A DNA stretch of 64,000 nucleotides, taken from positions 1 to 64,000 of the forward strand of contig NZ_FQZS01000006.1 in NCBI RefSeq assembly GCF_900142105.1, written 5' to 3'. Shown here one piece after another: positions 27,773 through 36,456 of the stretch. The DNA comes from Lutispora thermophila DSM 19022 (GTDB lineage: Bacteria; Bacillota; Clostridia; Lutisporales; Lutisporaceae). The notes below the pieces were generated by a model that saw only the letters and a list, made by a program, of their open reading frames with translations, was not told the origin of the DNA and did no database searches. Both the position numbers and the translations under genes were made by a program. Positions within the stretch are counted from its first letter, which is position 1. Each line of letters begins with the position of its first letter.

Positions 27773-28874
27773 ATATGAAGAAATAGATCAATTGTTAAAG
27801 CAGGCTCTTTCTTCCACAGATGAACCTAGTGAAGCTTTAAATCAGGAGATTAAGTATAGAATAAAGGAGAGTAAAACTATGAAACCAGTACGTAAAAGAA
27901 TAACAGTTGCCCTTGTTGCTGCCGTTATATTCATAATGTCAGGCTCAGCTTTCGCTGCTTGGAAGCTTCTTACTCCTAAACAGGTTGCCGAAAATCTCGG
28001 AGACAAGACACTTGCAAAAGCTTTCGATAGTGAGAATGCAGTTCATATAAATAAATCTATAACATCTGGAGATTATACCTTTACATTGTTGGGGATCACT
28101 TCAGGCAAAAACTTAAGCGATTTTAAAAATTCTGCACGTGATATCCAACCTGACAGAACCTATGTTGTGGTTTCAATTGAAAGAAAAGATGGAAGCCCAA
28201 TACCTAAAATGAGTGATGAAAACTACAATGAACCATCATTTCTTGTCTCTCCTCTTATAAAAGGGCAAAAACCATGGTTGGTGAATATATTCACCATGAA
28301 TGGAGGAGCCTACCAGAGTGTCGTTGACGGAGTTATTTACACAATAACTGAATGTGACAGCATTGAGATGTTTGCCGACAGAGGGGTTTATCTCTATGTA
28401 GGCGCTGGAGGTTTCATCAACAATGAAACTGTAAGCTACAATGAAGAAACCGGTGAAATCACACTGAATCCAAATAATAAAGAAGCCAGTGCGCTTTTTG
28501 AATTGCCCCTTGATGCGAAAAAAGCAGACCATGAGAAAGCTGAGCAATATCTAAAGGAAGTATTAAATCCTGTGCCTAAGTCCAGAACAAGTAGTGAAGC
28601 CCTTATGAACACGGATAACGATTTTGCTGACGTCACTGTAATACCGGAATCCATAAAGGAAGTAACATATAACAATAATGGATTGGCTTGTTATGAGTAC
28701 AATGGCATCAAGATGGAAGTATCATTGGATTTTCTGTTCAAAGATGGAGAGACGGGCACATGGAAAACAGTAGGGGTAGATGAGGATGACATGGAGCAAG
28801 CCGTCATTCAATTTTTTAAAGATGAAAATGGTGTAGTAATAGGCAGGACGGCAAAAAAGGCGAAAAAACAATAA
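27765..28874 (+). CDS. DUF4179-like anti-sigma factor
   Basis: 369 aa. About 45 cytoplasmic residues (EIDQLLKQALSSTDEPSEALNQEI) precede one membrane helix (VALVAAVIFIMSGSAFAAW, about 48-66), then a large extracellular domain. This plan, with a sigma gene directly upstream, fits DUF4179-containing anti-sigma factors. The extracellular part may sense an envelope signal that releases the sigma factor. The ATG at 27765 follows GGAGGGT and overlaps the sigma stop. Confidence 0.8.
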   Translation: MNKYEEIDQLLKQALSSTDEPSEALNQEIKYRIKESKTMKPVRKRITVALVAAVIFIMSGSAFAAWKLLTPKQVAENLGDKTLAKAFDSENAVHINKSITSGDYTFTLLGITSGKNLSDFKNSARDIQPDRTYVVVSIERKDGSPIPKMSDENYNEPSFLVSPLIKGQKPWLVNIFTMNGGAYQSVVDGVIYTITECDSIEMFADRGVYLYVGAGGFINNETVSYNEETGEITLNPNNKEASALFELPLDAKKADHEKAEQYLKEVLNPVPKSRTSSEALMNTDNDFADVTVIPESIKEVTYNNNGLACYEYNGIKMEVSLDFLFKDGETGTWKTVGVDEDDMEQAVIQFFKDENGVVIGRTAKKAKKQ

Positions 28875-28914
28875 AACAACATAATATGAGTAATGCATAT
28901 AAAGTTATAGATGT

Positions 28915-28953
28915 AAAAGGGATTTAATCGCGAGGATTAAGTCCTTTTTGTAA
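28915..28953 (+). terminator. Intrinsic terminator of the sigma / anti-sigma operon
   Basis: Stem of about 14 pairs with two wobbles (28915-28929 with 28935-28949), followed by TTTTTG. Confidence 0.88.
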
Positions 28954-29278
28954 CCCATAGACCAGCTAATTAAAGTCAAGCATATTTTAAAGAAATTTTA
29001 TTAGTATTTTTGAGGGGAAAATAGTAAGTACAATTTCAACTTAATATGAACTTTTGTAATGGTTTTCAAGAAAGGCTTCACTGGTTGTTTTAAATGCTTC
29101 CAAAGGAAGTCTTTCTTATTTGATTCATAGTGATTTTCACTATGGCATCCGTATATAGCTATTATACCTTGTTGATATAAAAATTATATTGGAGTAAAGT
29201 GAAGTTTACAAAAGAGAACAACAAAAGCGAGGAATAAATTAATTATTTATCCTATGATTTATACAAGGAGGTGGATAA
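28954..29278. other. Intergenic region before the AraC regulator
   Basis: No gene. CATAGTGA/TCACTATG (29126-29144) is a perfect 8-bp inverted repeat with a 3-base loop, a possible operator or hairpin. Bases 29060-29096 resemble 39446-39481 (TTTCAAGAAAG...CTTC...TTG...AAATGCTT), a short shared sequence of unknown origin. Confidence 0.45.
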
Positions 29279-30145
29279 ATGGAGTGGTTGAGGAATTTAA
29301 GTAAAGCCATAGATTATATTGAAAGCAACTTAGATGGTGAGATTTCCTATGAAAAAGCTGCTGAGATTGCATGTTGCTCAACCTATTATTTTCAAAGGAT
29401 GTTTTCTTATGTGGCCGGCATTTCATTGTCTGAATATATTCGTCGCCGTAGAATGACACAAGCTGCCTTTGAATTGCAATCCACCAATACAAAGGTTTTG
29501 GATGTTGCATTAAAATATGGCTATACCTCTCCTACATCATTTAACAGAGCGTTTCAGAGTATTCATGGAGTTCCTCCTGCTTCTGCAAAATTGCAAGGAG
29601 TTGTGTTAAATGCTTATCCCCCTATTAAATTTTTAGTCACAGTTACAGGAGGTAATGCTATGTCATATCGAATTGAAGAAAGGAAGGCAATGCGATTTGT
29701 TGGCATACGTATCCCCCTAACGGAGAATATGGAAGAGAATCAAAAGCTTGTTCCGCATTTTTGGAACAGCACAGTACAAAGCAGCAAATTTACAGAAATA
29801 TGCAACATGTCAAATCAATCTCCGGAAGGCATATTGGGAATTACAGCATACCAAGGTCCAGGTGAAATCTATTATTATATTGCAGCTGCAACAGATAAAT
29901 CTGTTCCTGAAGAAATGTTTGAATTTGAAATTCCGGCATCCACATGGGTAATCTTTGAGTCTGATGGGTCTTTCAAAGAGTCTGTACAAAGTATTTTCAA
30001 GCGCTTTCTTACAGAATGGCTCCCTTTTTCCGGGTATACTTATGCTGAGCTGCCGGATATTGAAGTCTATCCCATAAATAAGGAAAGAGCAAAAAAAGGA
30101 CACTCTCAAGTATGGATTGCTATGAAAAGAGAAAAGGAGGCTTAA
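29279..30145 (+). CDS. AraC-family regulator with GyrI-like ligand domain
   Basis: 288 aa. Two AraC helix-turn-helix motifs fill residues 1-105 (ISYEKAAEIACCSTYYFQRMFSYVAG and VLDVALKYGYTSPTSFNRAFQSIHG). A GyrI/effector-binding domain follows from about 125 (YRIEERKAMRFVGIRIPL). This is the Rob/SoxS-related plan that senses small hydrophobic drugs. GGAGGTGG precedes the ATG. It lies four bases upstream of an ABC exporter ATPase gene and probably controls it. Confidence 0.92.
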   Translation: MEWLRNLSKAIDYIESNLDGEISYEKAAEIACCSTYYFQRMFSYVAGISLSEYIRRRRMTQAAFELQSTNTKVLDVALKYGYTSPTSFNRAFQSIHGVPPASAKLQGVVLNAYPPIKFLVTVTGGNAMSYRIEERKAMRFVGIRIPLTENMEENQKLVPHFWNSTVQSSKFTEICNMSNQSPEGILGITAYQGPGEIYYYIAAATDKSVPEEMFEFEIPASTWVIFESDGSFKESVQSIFKRFLTEWLPFSGYTYAELPDIEVYPINKERAKKGHSQVWIAMKREKEA

Positions 30146-30149
30146 CATA

Positions 30150-31115
30150 ATGAAATATGAAACGGTGGCCATTCATGTTGAAAAACTCGTAAAAAGGTAT
30201 AGAAATGGTGTGCAGGCGTTAGATGGTCTAAGTTTAACTGTAAACAAGGGAGAAATATTCTCTCTCTTAGGCCAGAACGGCGCGGGAAAATCAACTCTTA
30301 TCAATGTGTTGACTACATATCTTCGCCCAACATCCGGCAGTGTAATCATTTTTGGAAAAGATGCCTGCCATGAAGCGACTGAAATCCGTACTCTGATTTC
30401 CTGGGTAGCACAGCGGACGTCCATTGATACACGCTTATCCCTTACAGAGAACATGATGTTTCAAAGCAACCTCTACAAAGTGCCAAAAGAGGAAGCGAAA
30501 AAACGCATGGAAGCATTGATTTTCTGCTTCGGATTGGAGCAATATTTAAAATACCCTGTTTCATCTTATTCCGGTGGAATAAAAAGGCGCCTTGATATTG
30601 CGCTATACATGATGTCAAATCCGAAAGTACTGTTTTTAGATGAACCTACTATTGGCATGGATGTTCAATCACGAATGGCCATGTGGGATATGATTAGAAA
30701 AATAAGAGAGGATTTTGGAACAACAGTTTTTTTGACGACCCACTATCTAGAGGAAGCTGACCGGTTAAGCGATACCATATGCATAATAAAAAACGGAAAA
30801 GAGGTCATTCAAGGCATACCTCATGATCTCAGGGAATATTTACAACAGAATAAGCTTAAAATCAGTTTTGGGTCAAAAGAAGAAGCAAAAAGTTGCTTTG
30901 GGAGATTAAAAAATGTCATTTCCCTAAAAGAAGCAGATTTATATAATGATAAGATCATAACTGATTCAAAAAATAGCTATGCAGATTTAGAAAGGGTAAA
31001 CCGTTGGCTATTGGATAACGGTATTTCTTTTCTGGGCATAGAAATGATACAGCCAACTTTGGAAGATGTTTTCATCAGGTTAACAAGGGAAAATGAAAGG
31101 GAGGTCTGTCAATGA
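30150..31115 (+). CDS. DrrA-type ABC transporter ATP-binding protein
   Basis: 321 aa: Walker A GQNGAGKS (about 41-48), signature YSGGIKRRLDIA, Walker B VLFLDEPTIGMD, switch His in LTTHYLEEADRLSD. The C-terminal region after about 225 is the DrrA-type accessory domain. DrrA-like ATPases drive drug or lipid export with a DrrB-like permease, which is the next gene. AAAGGAGG precedes the ATG. Confidence 0.95.
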   Translation: MKYETVAIHVEKLVKRYRNGVQALDGLSLTVNKGEIFSLLGQNGAGKSTLINVLTTYLRPTSGSVIIFGKDACHEATEIRTLISWVAQRTSIDTRLSLTENMMFQSNLYKVPKEEAKKRMEALIFCFGLEQYLKYPVSSYSGGIKRRLDIALYMMSNPKVLFLDEPTIGMDVQSRMAMWDMIRKIREDFGTTVFLTTHYLEEADRLSDTICIIKNGKEVIQGIPHDLREYLQQNKLKISFGSKEEAKSCFGRLKNVISLKEADLYNDKIITDSKNSYADLERVNRWLLDNGISFLGIEMIQPTLEDVFIRLTRENEREVCQ

Positions 31116-31867
31116 GCATTTTTACTATACTTAAGCGCAATATAAAGTGGCGATTTCATAATGCCATTACCATTGTGATTACGATTTTACAGCCAATGCT
31201 TTGGTTGATCTTATACAGTGCCGTTGCAGGACAGGCAATGCGGGACATAGGAATTGAAAACTATACGGCATTTATTCTACCGGGGCTTATTGTACTGGTA
31301 AGCTTCGGAGCTTGCAGCAGCAGTGGCATTATGAATTATATTATGAAGATGGATGGAAGCTTTTATAGGTTATTGATAGCTCCTGTTCAAAGAAGCTCCA
31401 TTGTGCTGGGCCAAATATTGGAAGGTGTTTTATGCACTTTTCTTGAAGTTGCAATTATGTGTATTGTCAGCCTGTTCTTTTCGGTAAAAATTGCTTCGGG
31501 ATTTATAGGATTGTTTTTTGCAGTTCTGATTGTTTTTATGACAGCCTTTTTTCTGGCCGGATTGACCTATGGAATTAGCCTATGCCTTCCAAATGAAGTG
31601 ATTTATGAAACTGTGATGAATGCCATTGTACTACCAATCTTTTTTCTGAGCACTGCATTGTTTCCGGCAAATACATTATACGGAGTTTTATCAATGGTAG
31701 TGAATCTAAATCCCTTCTCCCATATTATCAATGTCTTACGAGCTCTGATTATACAAGGAAACATTGATAAGTGGCATATTATCTTTGTAATTCTTTTTCT
31801 TGCAGTCATGTGCCTTATGAGTTTTTTATGGGCATCGTATAGGCTAAAAAAGGAAACAAGCTTATAA
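31112..31867 (+). CDS. DrrB-type ABC-2 permease
   Basis: 251 aa with six membrane helices and the ABC-2 pattern (FILPGLIVLVSFGACSSSG near residue 50, NPFSHIINVLRALI near 205). Its ATG overlaps the ATPase stop. It forms the channel of the exporter controlled by the upstream AraC-GyrI regulator; the likely cargo is a drug-like or lipid compound. Confidence 0.93.
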   Translation: MSIFTILKRNIKWRFHNAITIVITILQPMLWLILYSAVAGQAMRDIGIENYTAFILPGLIVLVSFGACSSSGIMNYIMKMDGSFYRLLIAPVQRSSIVLGQILEGVLCTFLEVAIMCIVSLFFSVKIASGFIGLFFAVLIVFMTAFFLAGLTYGISLCLPNEVIYETVMNAIVLPIFFLSTALFPANTLYGVLSMVVNLNPFSHIINVLRALIIQGNIDKWHIIFVILFLAVMCLMSFLWASYRLKKETSL

Positions 31868-31965
31868 AAGATTTATTAACTTGTAGGAAATAATATGCTT
31901 TAGCATAATTACTCAGTCAGCTATTTAATGAGAAGAAGATGAAAAAATAAATGCTCAGATAGCAC

Positions 31966-31994
31966 TTGACACAAAAGGTTATAAATGGTAACTT
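31966..31994 (+). promoter_or_regulatory. Candidate promoter of the thiamine operon
   Basis: TTGACA at 31966-31971 is a consensus -35; at 17 bases spacing the -10 would be TAACTT (31989-31994), a weak match. It lies just before the TPP aptamer. Confidence 0.4.
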
Positions 31995-32006
31995 ATAAGT
32001 AAAATT

Positions 32007-32093
32007 GTGGGGGAACTCGCGAGAGTTGAGAAGGTAAAACCTAACCCTTTGAACCTGTCAGTTAACACTGGTGTAGGGAAGCAATTTTTATTA
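32007..32093 (+). ncRNA. TPP riboswitch (THI element)
   Basis: Contains the conserved order GTTGAGAAGGT, ACCCTTTGAACCTG, GTTAACACTGGTGTAGGGAAG of thiamine pyrophosphate aptamers, with closing stems. A terminator follows about 50 bases later, so TPP binding should end transcription before thiM. Confidence 0.93.
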
Positions 32094-32144
32094 TCAAGAG
32101 TAATTTTATTATCAGAATAATAATTTTATCTGGAATAATAAACA

Positions 32145-32178
32145 AGCGCTTTCCTTATCAGGGGAGAGTGCTTTTTTT
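32145..32178 (+). terminator. Riboswitch-controlled intrinsic terminator
   Basis: AGCGCTTTCC (32145-32154) pairs with GGAGAGTGCT (32163-32172) with two wobbles, followed by seven T. It is the expression platform between the TPP aptamer and thiM. Confidence 0.88.
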
Positions 32179-32192
32179 GTCAAAAAACGGAC

Positions 32193-32250
32193 AGGTTGAG
32201 AAAGAGCTTTTATTGTGTCAAAGGCAAAACCTAACCTTTAGGAAGGTCCT
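32193..32250 (+). other. Possible decayed second TPP aptamer
   Basis: GGTTGAGAAAG and AAAACCTAACCTTT repeat two conserved blocks of the upstream aptamer in the same order, but the CTTTGAACCTG and GTAGGGAA blocks are missing. It may be a relic of a duplicated riboswitch or a chance match. Confidence 0.3.
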
Positions 32251-32278
32251 GAAATATCAATGAAAGGATGAACGTTAG

Positions 32279-33115
32279 ATGATTAGCAAAATGGACATTC
32301 AAAACAGTATGATTCAGGCAGTTGAAACAGTGAGAAAAGAAAACCCGATGGCAGGATCCATAACAAACACAGTAACTATAAACTTTGTGGCTAATGCACA
32401 GCTTGCTGTTGGAGGTTCTGCCGCTATGGTTTATCTGCCTGATGAAGGTGAATTTCTGGCTAAAAACGGTGGAGCAACCTATATAAATGTGGGTACACTA
32501 TTACCTGTTTATGAGGACACTTTACCCCATACCGCAAAAATATTGCAAGAAATGAAGAAACCATGGGTACTGGACCCAGTGGCAGTGGGTATTGGTTCTC
32601 TTAGAACTCAATTGTTAAGACAGTTTAAAGAATATAAACCCACTGTAATCAGAGGAAACGCTTCGGAAATTTTAGCATTGGCTGGTTTGTGGGGATTAGA
32701 TGGTGGTACGAAACTATCCAATGTACGTGGTGTTGATTCTATGGATTCAGTAAGCGCTGCAAGGAATGCGGCTATTGCACTGGCTAGATGGACAGGTGGA
32801 GCTGTTGCTGTGTCAGGCGAAACGGATTTAATTACTGATGGTTCTGTTGTAGTCTTATCTCATGGAGGTTCTCACTTTATGGAGAAAATAACCGGGGCAG
32901 GCTGTGCATTAGGTGGAGTCATAGCGGTCTATGCGACTGCTGCATCCCCTTTTATTGCAGCCCTAACTGGTACTGCGGTGTTTAATTTGGCAGGAAGCCG
33001 AGCTGAAAAAAAGGTTGAGGGTCCCGGAAGTTTCCAGGTTCACTTCTTGAACGAGCTATATAAAGCAAGTGCAGAGGATATCGCTAACAATCCATTTGAA
33101 ATAGAAGAAGCTTAA
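32279..33115 (+). CDS. thiM: Hydroxyethylthiazole kinase
   Basis: 278 aa; phosphorylates 4-methyl-5-(2-hydroxyethyl)thiazole for thiamine salvage. ThiM features are clear: GSITNTVTINFVANAQLAVGGSAAM at 22-46, KPWVLDPVAVGIGSLRT, VIRGNASEILALAG and GAGCALGG at the ATP site. AAAGGATG precedes the ATG. It is the first gene under the TPP riboswitch, with thiE next. Confidence 0.96.
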   Translation: MISKMDIQNSMIQAVETVRKENPMAGSITNTVTINFVANAQLAVGGSAAMVYLPDEGEFLAKNGGATYINVGTLLPVYEDTLPHTAKILQEMKKPWVLDPVAVGIGSLRTQLLRQFKEYKPTVIRGNASEILALAGLWGLDGGTKLSNVRGVDSMDSVSAARNAAIALARWTGGAVAVSGETDLITDGSVVVLSHGGSHFMEKITGAGCALGGVIAVYATAASPFIAALTGTAVFNLAGSRAEKKVEGPGSFQVHFLNELYKASAEDIANNPFEIEEA

Positions 33116-33148
33116 ACCGAGCATAAACTACTCGAGGAGGGAAAAATA

Positions 33149-33871
33149 ATGAGCATCAGAGAAAAATTGGATATATCGGCATACCTGGTTGTGGGTCCCG
33201 AGAATACTAAAGGAAGACCTGTTATGACAATCATTAAAGATGCCATTGAAGTTGGATTTACATGTATTCAAATTCGTTCCAAAGTTGCTTCTGCTAAGGA
33301 AATGATTAAACTTACCCAACAAGCTTCTGAAGCAATTGCGGGAGCAGGAAAGTCTGAAGAAGTAACACTGCTGGTAAACGACCGTCTCGATGTTGTTTTG
33401 GCCGCCAGAAAACAGGGGATAAAAGTAGATGGAATACACGTTGGGCAAGAGGATATTCCGGTAGAAGTATGCCGAGAGTATTTAGGAGAAAATTCAATTG
33501 TCGGATTATCAGCAAGAACCCATGAAATGCTTGAATATATCAAAACAGTGGATGTTTCTCAGATAGATTATTTTGGAATCGGACCTTTGCATGAAACAAG
33601 TACGAAACCAGATTGCGGTCTTGACTTAGATGGGAAAGTAATCACCCGAAGTTTTGAGGAAATTTCAAAGATTGCTAAACTTAGCCCAATTCCCGTTGTA
33701 GTAGGTGGTGGAGTAAAACTTATCGATATACCTCAACTTGCAAAAACAGGAGTAGATGGATTCTTCGTGGTGTCAGCTGTGGCTGAGGCTGATGATCCTA
33801 AACAGGCAGCGGACGATCTGGTAAGGGCATGGAAACTCTATGCTCCAAAAGCGCATAAAGATTTGCAATGA
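33149..33871 (+). CDS. thiE: Thiamine phosphate synthase
   Basis: 240 aa TIM barrel; joins hydroxymethylpyrimidine diphosphate with thiazole phosphate to give thiamine phosphate. Conserved segments are IQIRSK, VNDRLDVVLAA, GIHVGQEDIP, IGPLHETSTK and VVVGGG. The start follows GAGGAGGG. Partner of ThiM in the salvage route; no thiC, thiD or thiG is present here. Confidence 0.95.
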   Translation: MSIREKLDISAYLVVGPENTKGRPVMTIIKDAIEVGFTCIQIRSKVASAKEMIKLTQQASEAIAGAGKSEEVTLLVNDRLDVVLAARKQGIKVDGIHVGQEDIPVEVCREYLGENSIVGLSARTHEMLEYIKTVDVSQIDYFGIGPLHETSTKPDCGLDLDGKVITRSFEEISKIAKLSPIPVVVGGGVKLIDIPQLAKTGVDGFFVVSAVAEADDPKQAADDLVRAWKLYAPKAHKDLQ

Positions 33872-33885
33872 AAATAGGTGAAGAT

Positions 33886-34551
33886 ATGATTAAAGGTGCA
33901 ATTTTTGATTTGGATGGAGTTATATTGGATTCTATGATCGTATGGGAAAAGGCGGGGGAAATGTTTTTGAACAGTTTAGGTATACAAGCAGAATCTGGAG
34001 TTGATAAGATTCTATTTAGCATGAGCATGTCAGAAGGCGCTAAATATATGAAGGATAGGTACTGTTTGGATATGAATGAAGATGAAATTGTTGAAGCTGT
34101 GAACCATACCATCATGGATTTCTATTCTCATCAAGTCAAACTTAAGGAAGGGGTAAAGCAGTTTCTAAAGGGCATGCATCAGTATGGCATAAAAATAGTA
34201 GCAGCAACATCCTGTGACAGAATGGTATTTGAAACAGCGCTGGATAGGCTTAATGTAATGAGCTATTTTCAAAAAATATTTACATCTACGGAAATAGGTG
34301 TCGGTAAAGTAAAACCAGATATTTATCTTGCTGCAGCAGAATATATGGGAATACTGCCAAAGGATATATGGGTTTTTGAAGATGCGCTGTATGCAATCCA
34401 GACTGCAAAAAGTGCAGGCTTTAGAACCGTTGGAGTATATGATGCTTCCAGCATAGATGATATTGAGGAGATTAAAAGGGTCAGTGATATTTACTTGAGT
34501 AATATGGAGCATTTTCATGTTTTTCTTGAAAAGGTGATGTTCTTCAACTGA
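33886..34551 (+). CDS. HAD-superfamily phosphatase (beta-phosphoglucomutase-like)
   Basis: 221 aa. Motif I is D8-L-D10-G-V, with a four-helix cap (about 15-85), Thr/Ser motif II in VAATSCDRM, Lys in KVKPDIYLAAAEY and motif III in VFEDALYAIQTA. The ATG at 33886 follows GGTGAAG; an upstream ATG at 33868 overlaps the thiE stop and is an alternative. It is the third gene of the thiamine operon and could be a phosphatase acting on a thiamine intermediate, which is an inference from position only. Confidence 0.85.
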   Translation: MIKGAIFDLDGVILDSMIVWEKAGEMFLNSLGIQAESGVDKILFSMSMSEGAKYMKDRYCLDMNEDEIVEAVNHTIMDFYSHQVKLKEGVKQFLKGMHQYGIKIVAATSCDRMVFETALDRLNVMSYFQKIFTSTEIGVGKVKPDIYLAAAEYMGILPKDIWVFEDALYAIQTAKSAGFRTVGVYDASSIDDIEEIKRVSDIYLSNMEHFHVFLEKVMFFN

Positions 34552-34608
34552 TTTGTGAAGGCATAGCTTGGAGTTTTTCTGTTATTCGAATGTATAGCTT
34601 TACTAATA

Positions 34609-34775
34609 TAGATTACATAAGAGGATATTATCATGAATAAGTGCTTAACTATGCTTATGTTGACGCTATAAAATATTGCTCAGCCATATTCCTTATGATA
34701 ATATAAGGATGATATTATCATAAGGAAATTTTTTGTGAAAAATAACTGGCTACTAATGAATTTGATGTGATTTAA
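34609..34775. repeat. Dispersed repeat B, copy 1, with internal terminator-like hairpin
   Basis: Shares blocks ATTACATAAGAG, TTATCATGA, AGGAAATTTTTT and CTACTAATGA with 37050-37212, in the same order. The hairpin inside (34689-34704 with 34712-34727) is a perfect 16-bp stem followed by TTTTTT and would end the thiamine operon. No coding capacity. Confidence 0.65.
34689..34734 (+). terminator. Intrinsic terminator of the thiamine operon
   Basis: Perfect 16-bp stem (TTCCTTATGATAATAT and its complement) with a 7-base loop, then ATTTTTTG. It is part of the dispersed repeat described for this region. Confidence 0.85.
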
Positions 34776-34877
34776 CATATTTTTGTAAGATAAAAAATGT
34801 TCCCGCTATATCAAACTAGTTGAGCTAGAGCAAAAATGAGCAGATATATGATATTCGCAGATCTAGGAGGAGTAACT

Positions 34878-36248
34878 ATGGAAAATTATCATGCTCTTGT
34901 CACTAAGCAAAAAAATTTCTTTTATACGGGAAAAACTAAAGATGTAAATTATCGCATAAATGCATTGAAGGAACTAAGGGCTGGAATTATGAAAAATGAA
35001 GGCATGTTTATTGATGCCCTTAAAGCAGATTTAAATAAGTCTGAGTTCGAAGCTTATTCCACTGAAATAGGTGTTGTCTTAGAGGAAATTCGCTTTGCTT
35101 TAAAGCATATTAAATCGTGGATTAGACCTCAACGTGTGACAACACCTCTTAAGCTTTTTGGTTCATCAGGCTACATTTATCCCGAGCCTTATGGAGTGGC
35201 ATTGATTATTGCCCCTTGGAATTATCCATTTCAACTGGTGATTGCTCCTCTTATAGGAGCAATTGCTGCAGGAAATTGTGCCATACTTAAACCGTCAGAG
35301 TTAACCCCTAGAACTTCTGAAGCTTTGGGGAAGTTAATTAATGAACTTTATCCTGAAGAATATATTGTGGTAGTTCAAGGCGGTGTTGAAGCAAGCCAGG
35401 CTCTTTTGAAGGAAGAATATGATACTATCTTTTTTACCGGAGGCATATCTGTTGGGAAAATAGTAATGGAAGCAGCTGCAAAGCATTTAACTCCTGTTAC
35501 ATTAGAACTTGGGGGCAAGAGTCCTTGTATTGTGCATGAAGATGCGAATATTAAGCTGGCTGCTAAGCGAATTGCATGGGGAAAGTTTTTAAATGCGGGT
35601 CAAACCTGTGTAGCGCCGGATTATGTCTATTTGCATAGTAATATTCGAGATGAGTTTTTGAAGGAGTTAAAGGAAGCTATTAGAGAACTTTATGGAGAGA
35701 ATCCGATGAACAATCAAAATTATACTCACATAGTAAGTGAGAAGCATTTCAATAGGTTGGCTGCTTTTCTGGATGAGGGGGAGATTTTAATTGGTGGAGC
35801 AAGTGATAGGGAACATCTGGTGATAGAGCCAACAGTTATGACAAAAATTACTTGGAAAAATGCCATCATGAAGGAAGAAATATTCGGGCCAATTCTTCCT
35901 ATACTTGAATATGTTAATATTTATGATGTTATTAACGGTATTCAAAATCATCCGAACCCATTGGCGCTGTATTTATTTACAGAAAGTCCCACATTGGAAA
36001 AAGAGATTTTGAAAAATGTTTCCTTTGGAGGAGGTTGTATCAACGATACAGTATATCATTTAGTATCTCCCTATTTACCCTTTGGAGGAATAGGAAACAG
36101 TGGTATAGGATCTTATCATGGAAAGGGAAGCTTTGATGCTTTTTCTCATAAGAAGAGCATTTTGAAACAGACAACCCGTTTTGATATTCCACTGAGATAT
36201 CCTAATGTGAAGAATGGGCTTAAGATGATTAAATATTTTTTGAGATAG
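34878..36248 (+). CDS. Aldehyde dehydrogenase, NAD(P)+-dependent
   Basis: 456 aa, the short aldehyde dehydrogenase type that acts on fatty or aromatic aldehydes. The start at 34878 follows AGGAGGAG; the ATG at 34836 is upstream of that site. Conserved parts are APWNYPFQL (about 108-116), ILKPSE, FFTGGISVGK, ELGGKSPCIV with the general-base Glu, and the catalytic Cys in NAGQTCVAPDYV. A hydrophobic/basic C-terminal tail is present, as in the membrane-linked members. It may share a transcript with the next two small genes. Confidence 0.95.
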   Translation: MENYHALVTKQKNFFYTGKTKDVNYRINALKELRAGIMKNEGMFIDALKADLNKSEFEAYSTEIGVVLEEIRFALKHIKSWIRPQRVTTPLKLFGSSGYIYPEPYGVALIIAPWNYPFQLVIAPLIGAIAAGNCAILKPSELTPRTSEALGKLINELYPEEYIVVVQGGVEASQALLKEEYDTIFFTGGISVGKIVMEAAAKHLTPVTLELGGKSPCIVHEDANIKLAAKRIAWGKFLNAGQTCVAPDYVYLHSNIRDEFLKELKEAIRELYGENPMNNQNYTHIVSEKHFNRLAAFLDEGEILIGGASDREHLVIEPTVMTKITWKNAIMKEEIFGPILPILEYVNIYDVINGIQNHPNPLALYLFTESPTLEKEILKNVSFGGGCINDTVYHLVSPYLPFGGIGNSGIGSYHGKGSFDAFSHKKSILKQTTRFDIPLRYPNVKNGLKMIKYFLR

Positions 36249-36260
36249 GGTGATAGTAAA

Positions 36261-36440
36261 ATGTCCAATAATACAAATTTGACAAGGGAACTTGCAATAA
36301 AACTGATTAGATCTCAGGAAGTGGTTTGTCCCAAATGCAACAAAGCCATATTGGTTCCTAGGTATTCTTATAAAAAACAAAATACGGAATATAAATGTCC
36401 TACCTGTGGTGAAGTATATCATCCTTGTAAGTTGATTTAG
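36261..36440 (+). CDS. Small zinc-ribbon protein (59 aa)
   Basis: Two Cys pairs, VCPKCNK at about 24-30 and KCPTCGE at about 47-53, make a treble-clef or zinc-ribbon knuckle. AGGGTGAT lies 7 bases before the ATG. It begins 12 bases after the aldehyde dehydrogenase stop and ends 16 bases before the next start, so it belongs to the same operon. Function unknown; it could bind nucleic acid or hold a metal. Confidence 0.7.
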   Translation: MSNNTNLTRELAIKLIRSQEVVCPKCNKAILVPRYSYKKQNTEYKCPTCGEVYHPCKLI

Positions 36441-36456
36441 ACATGGAGTGATTATT

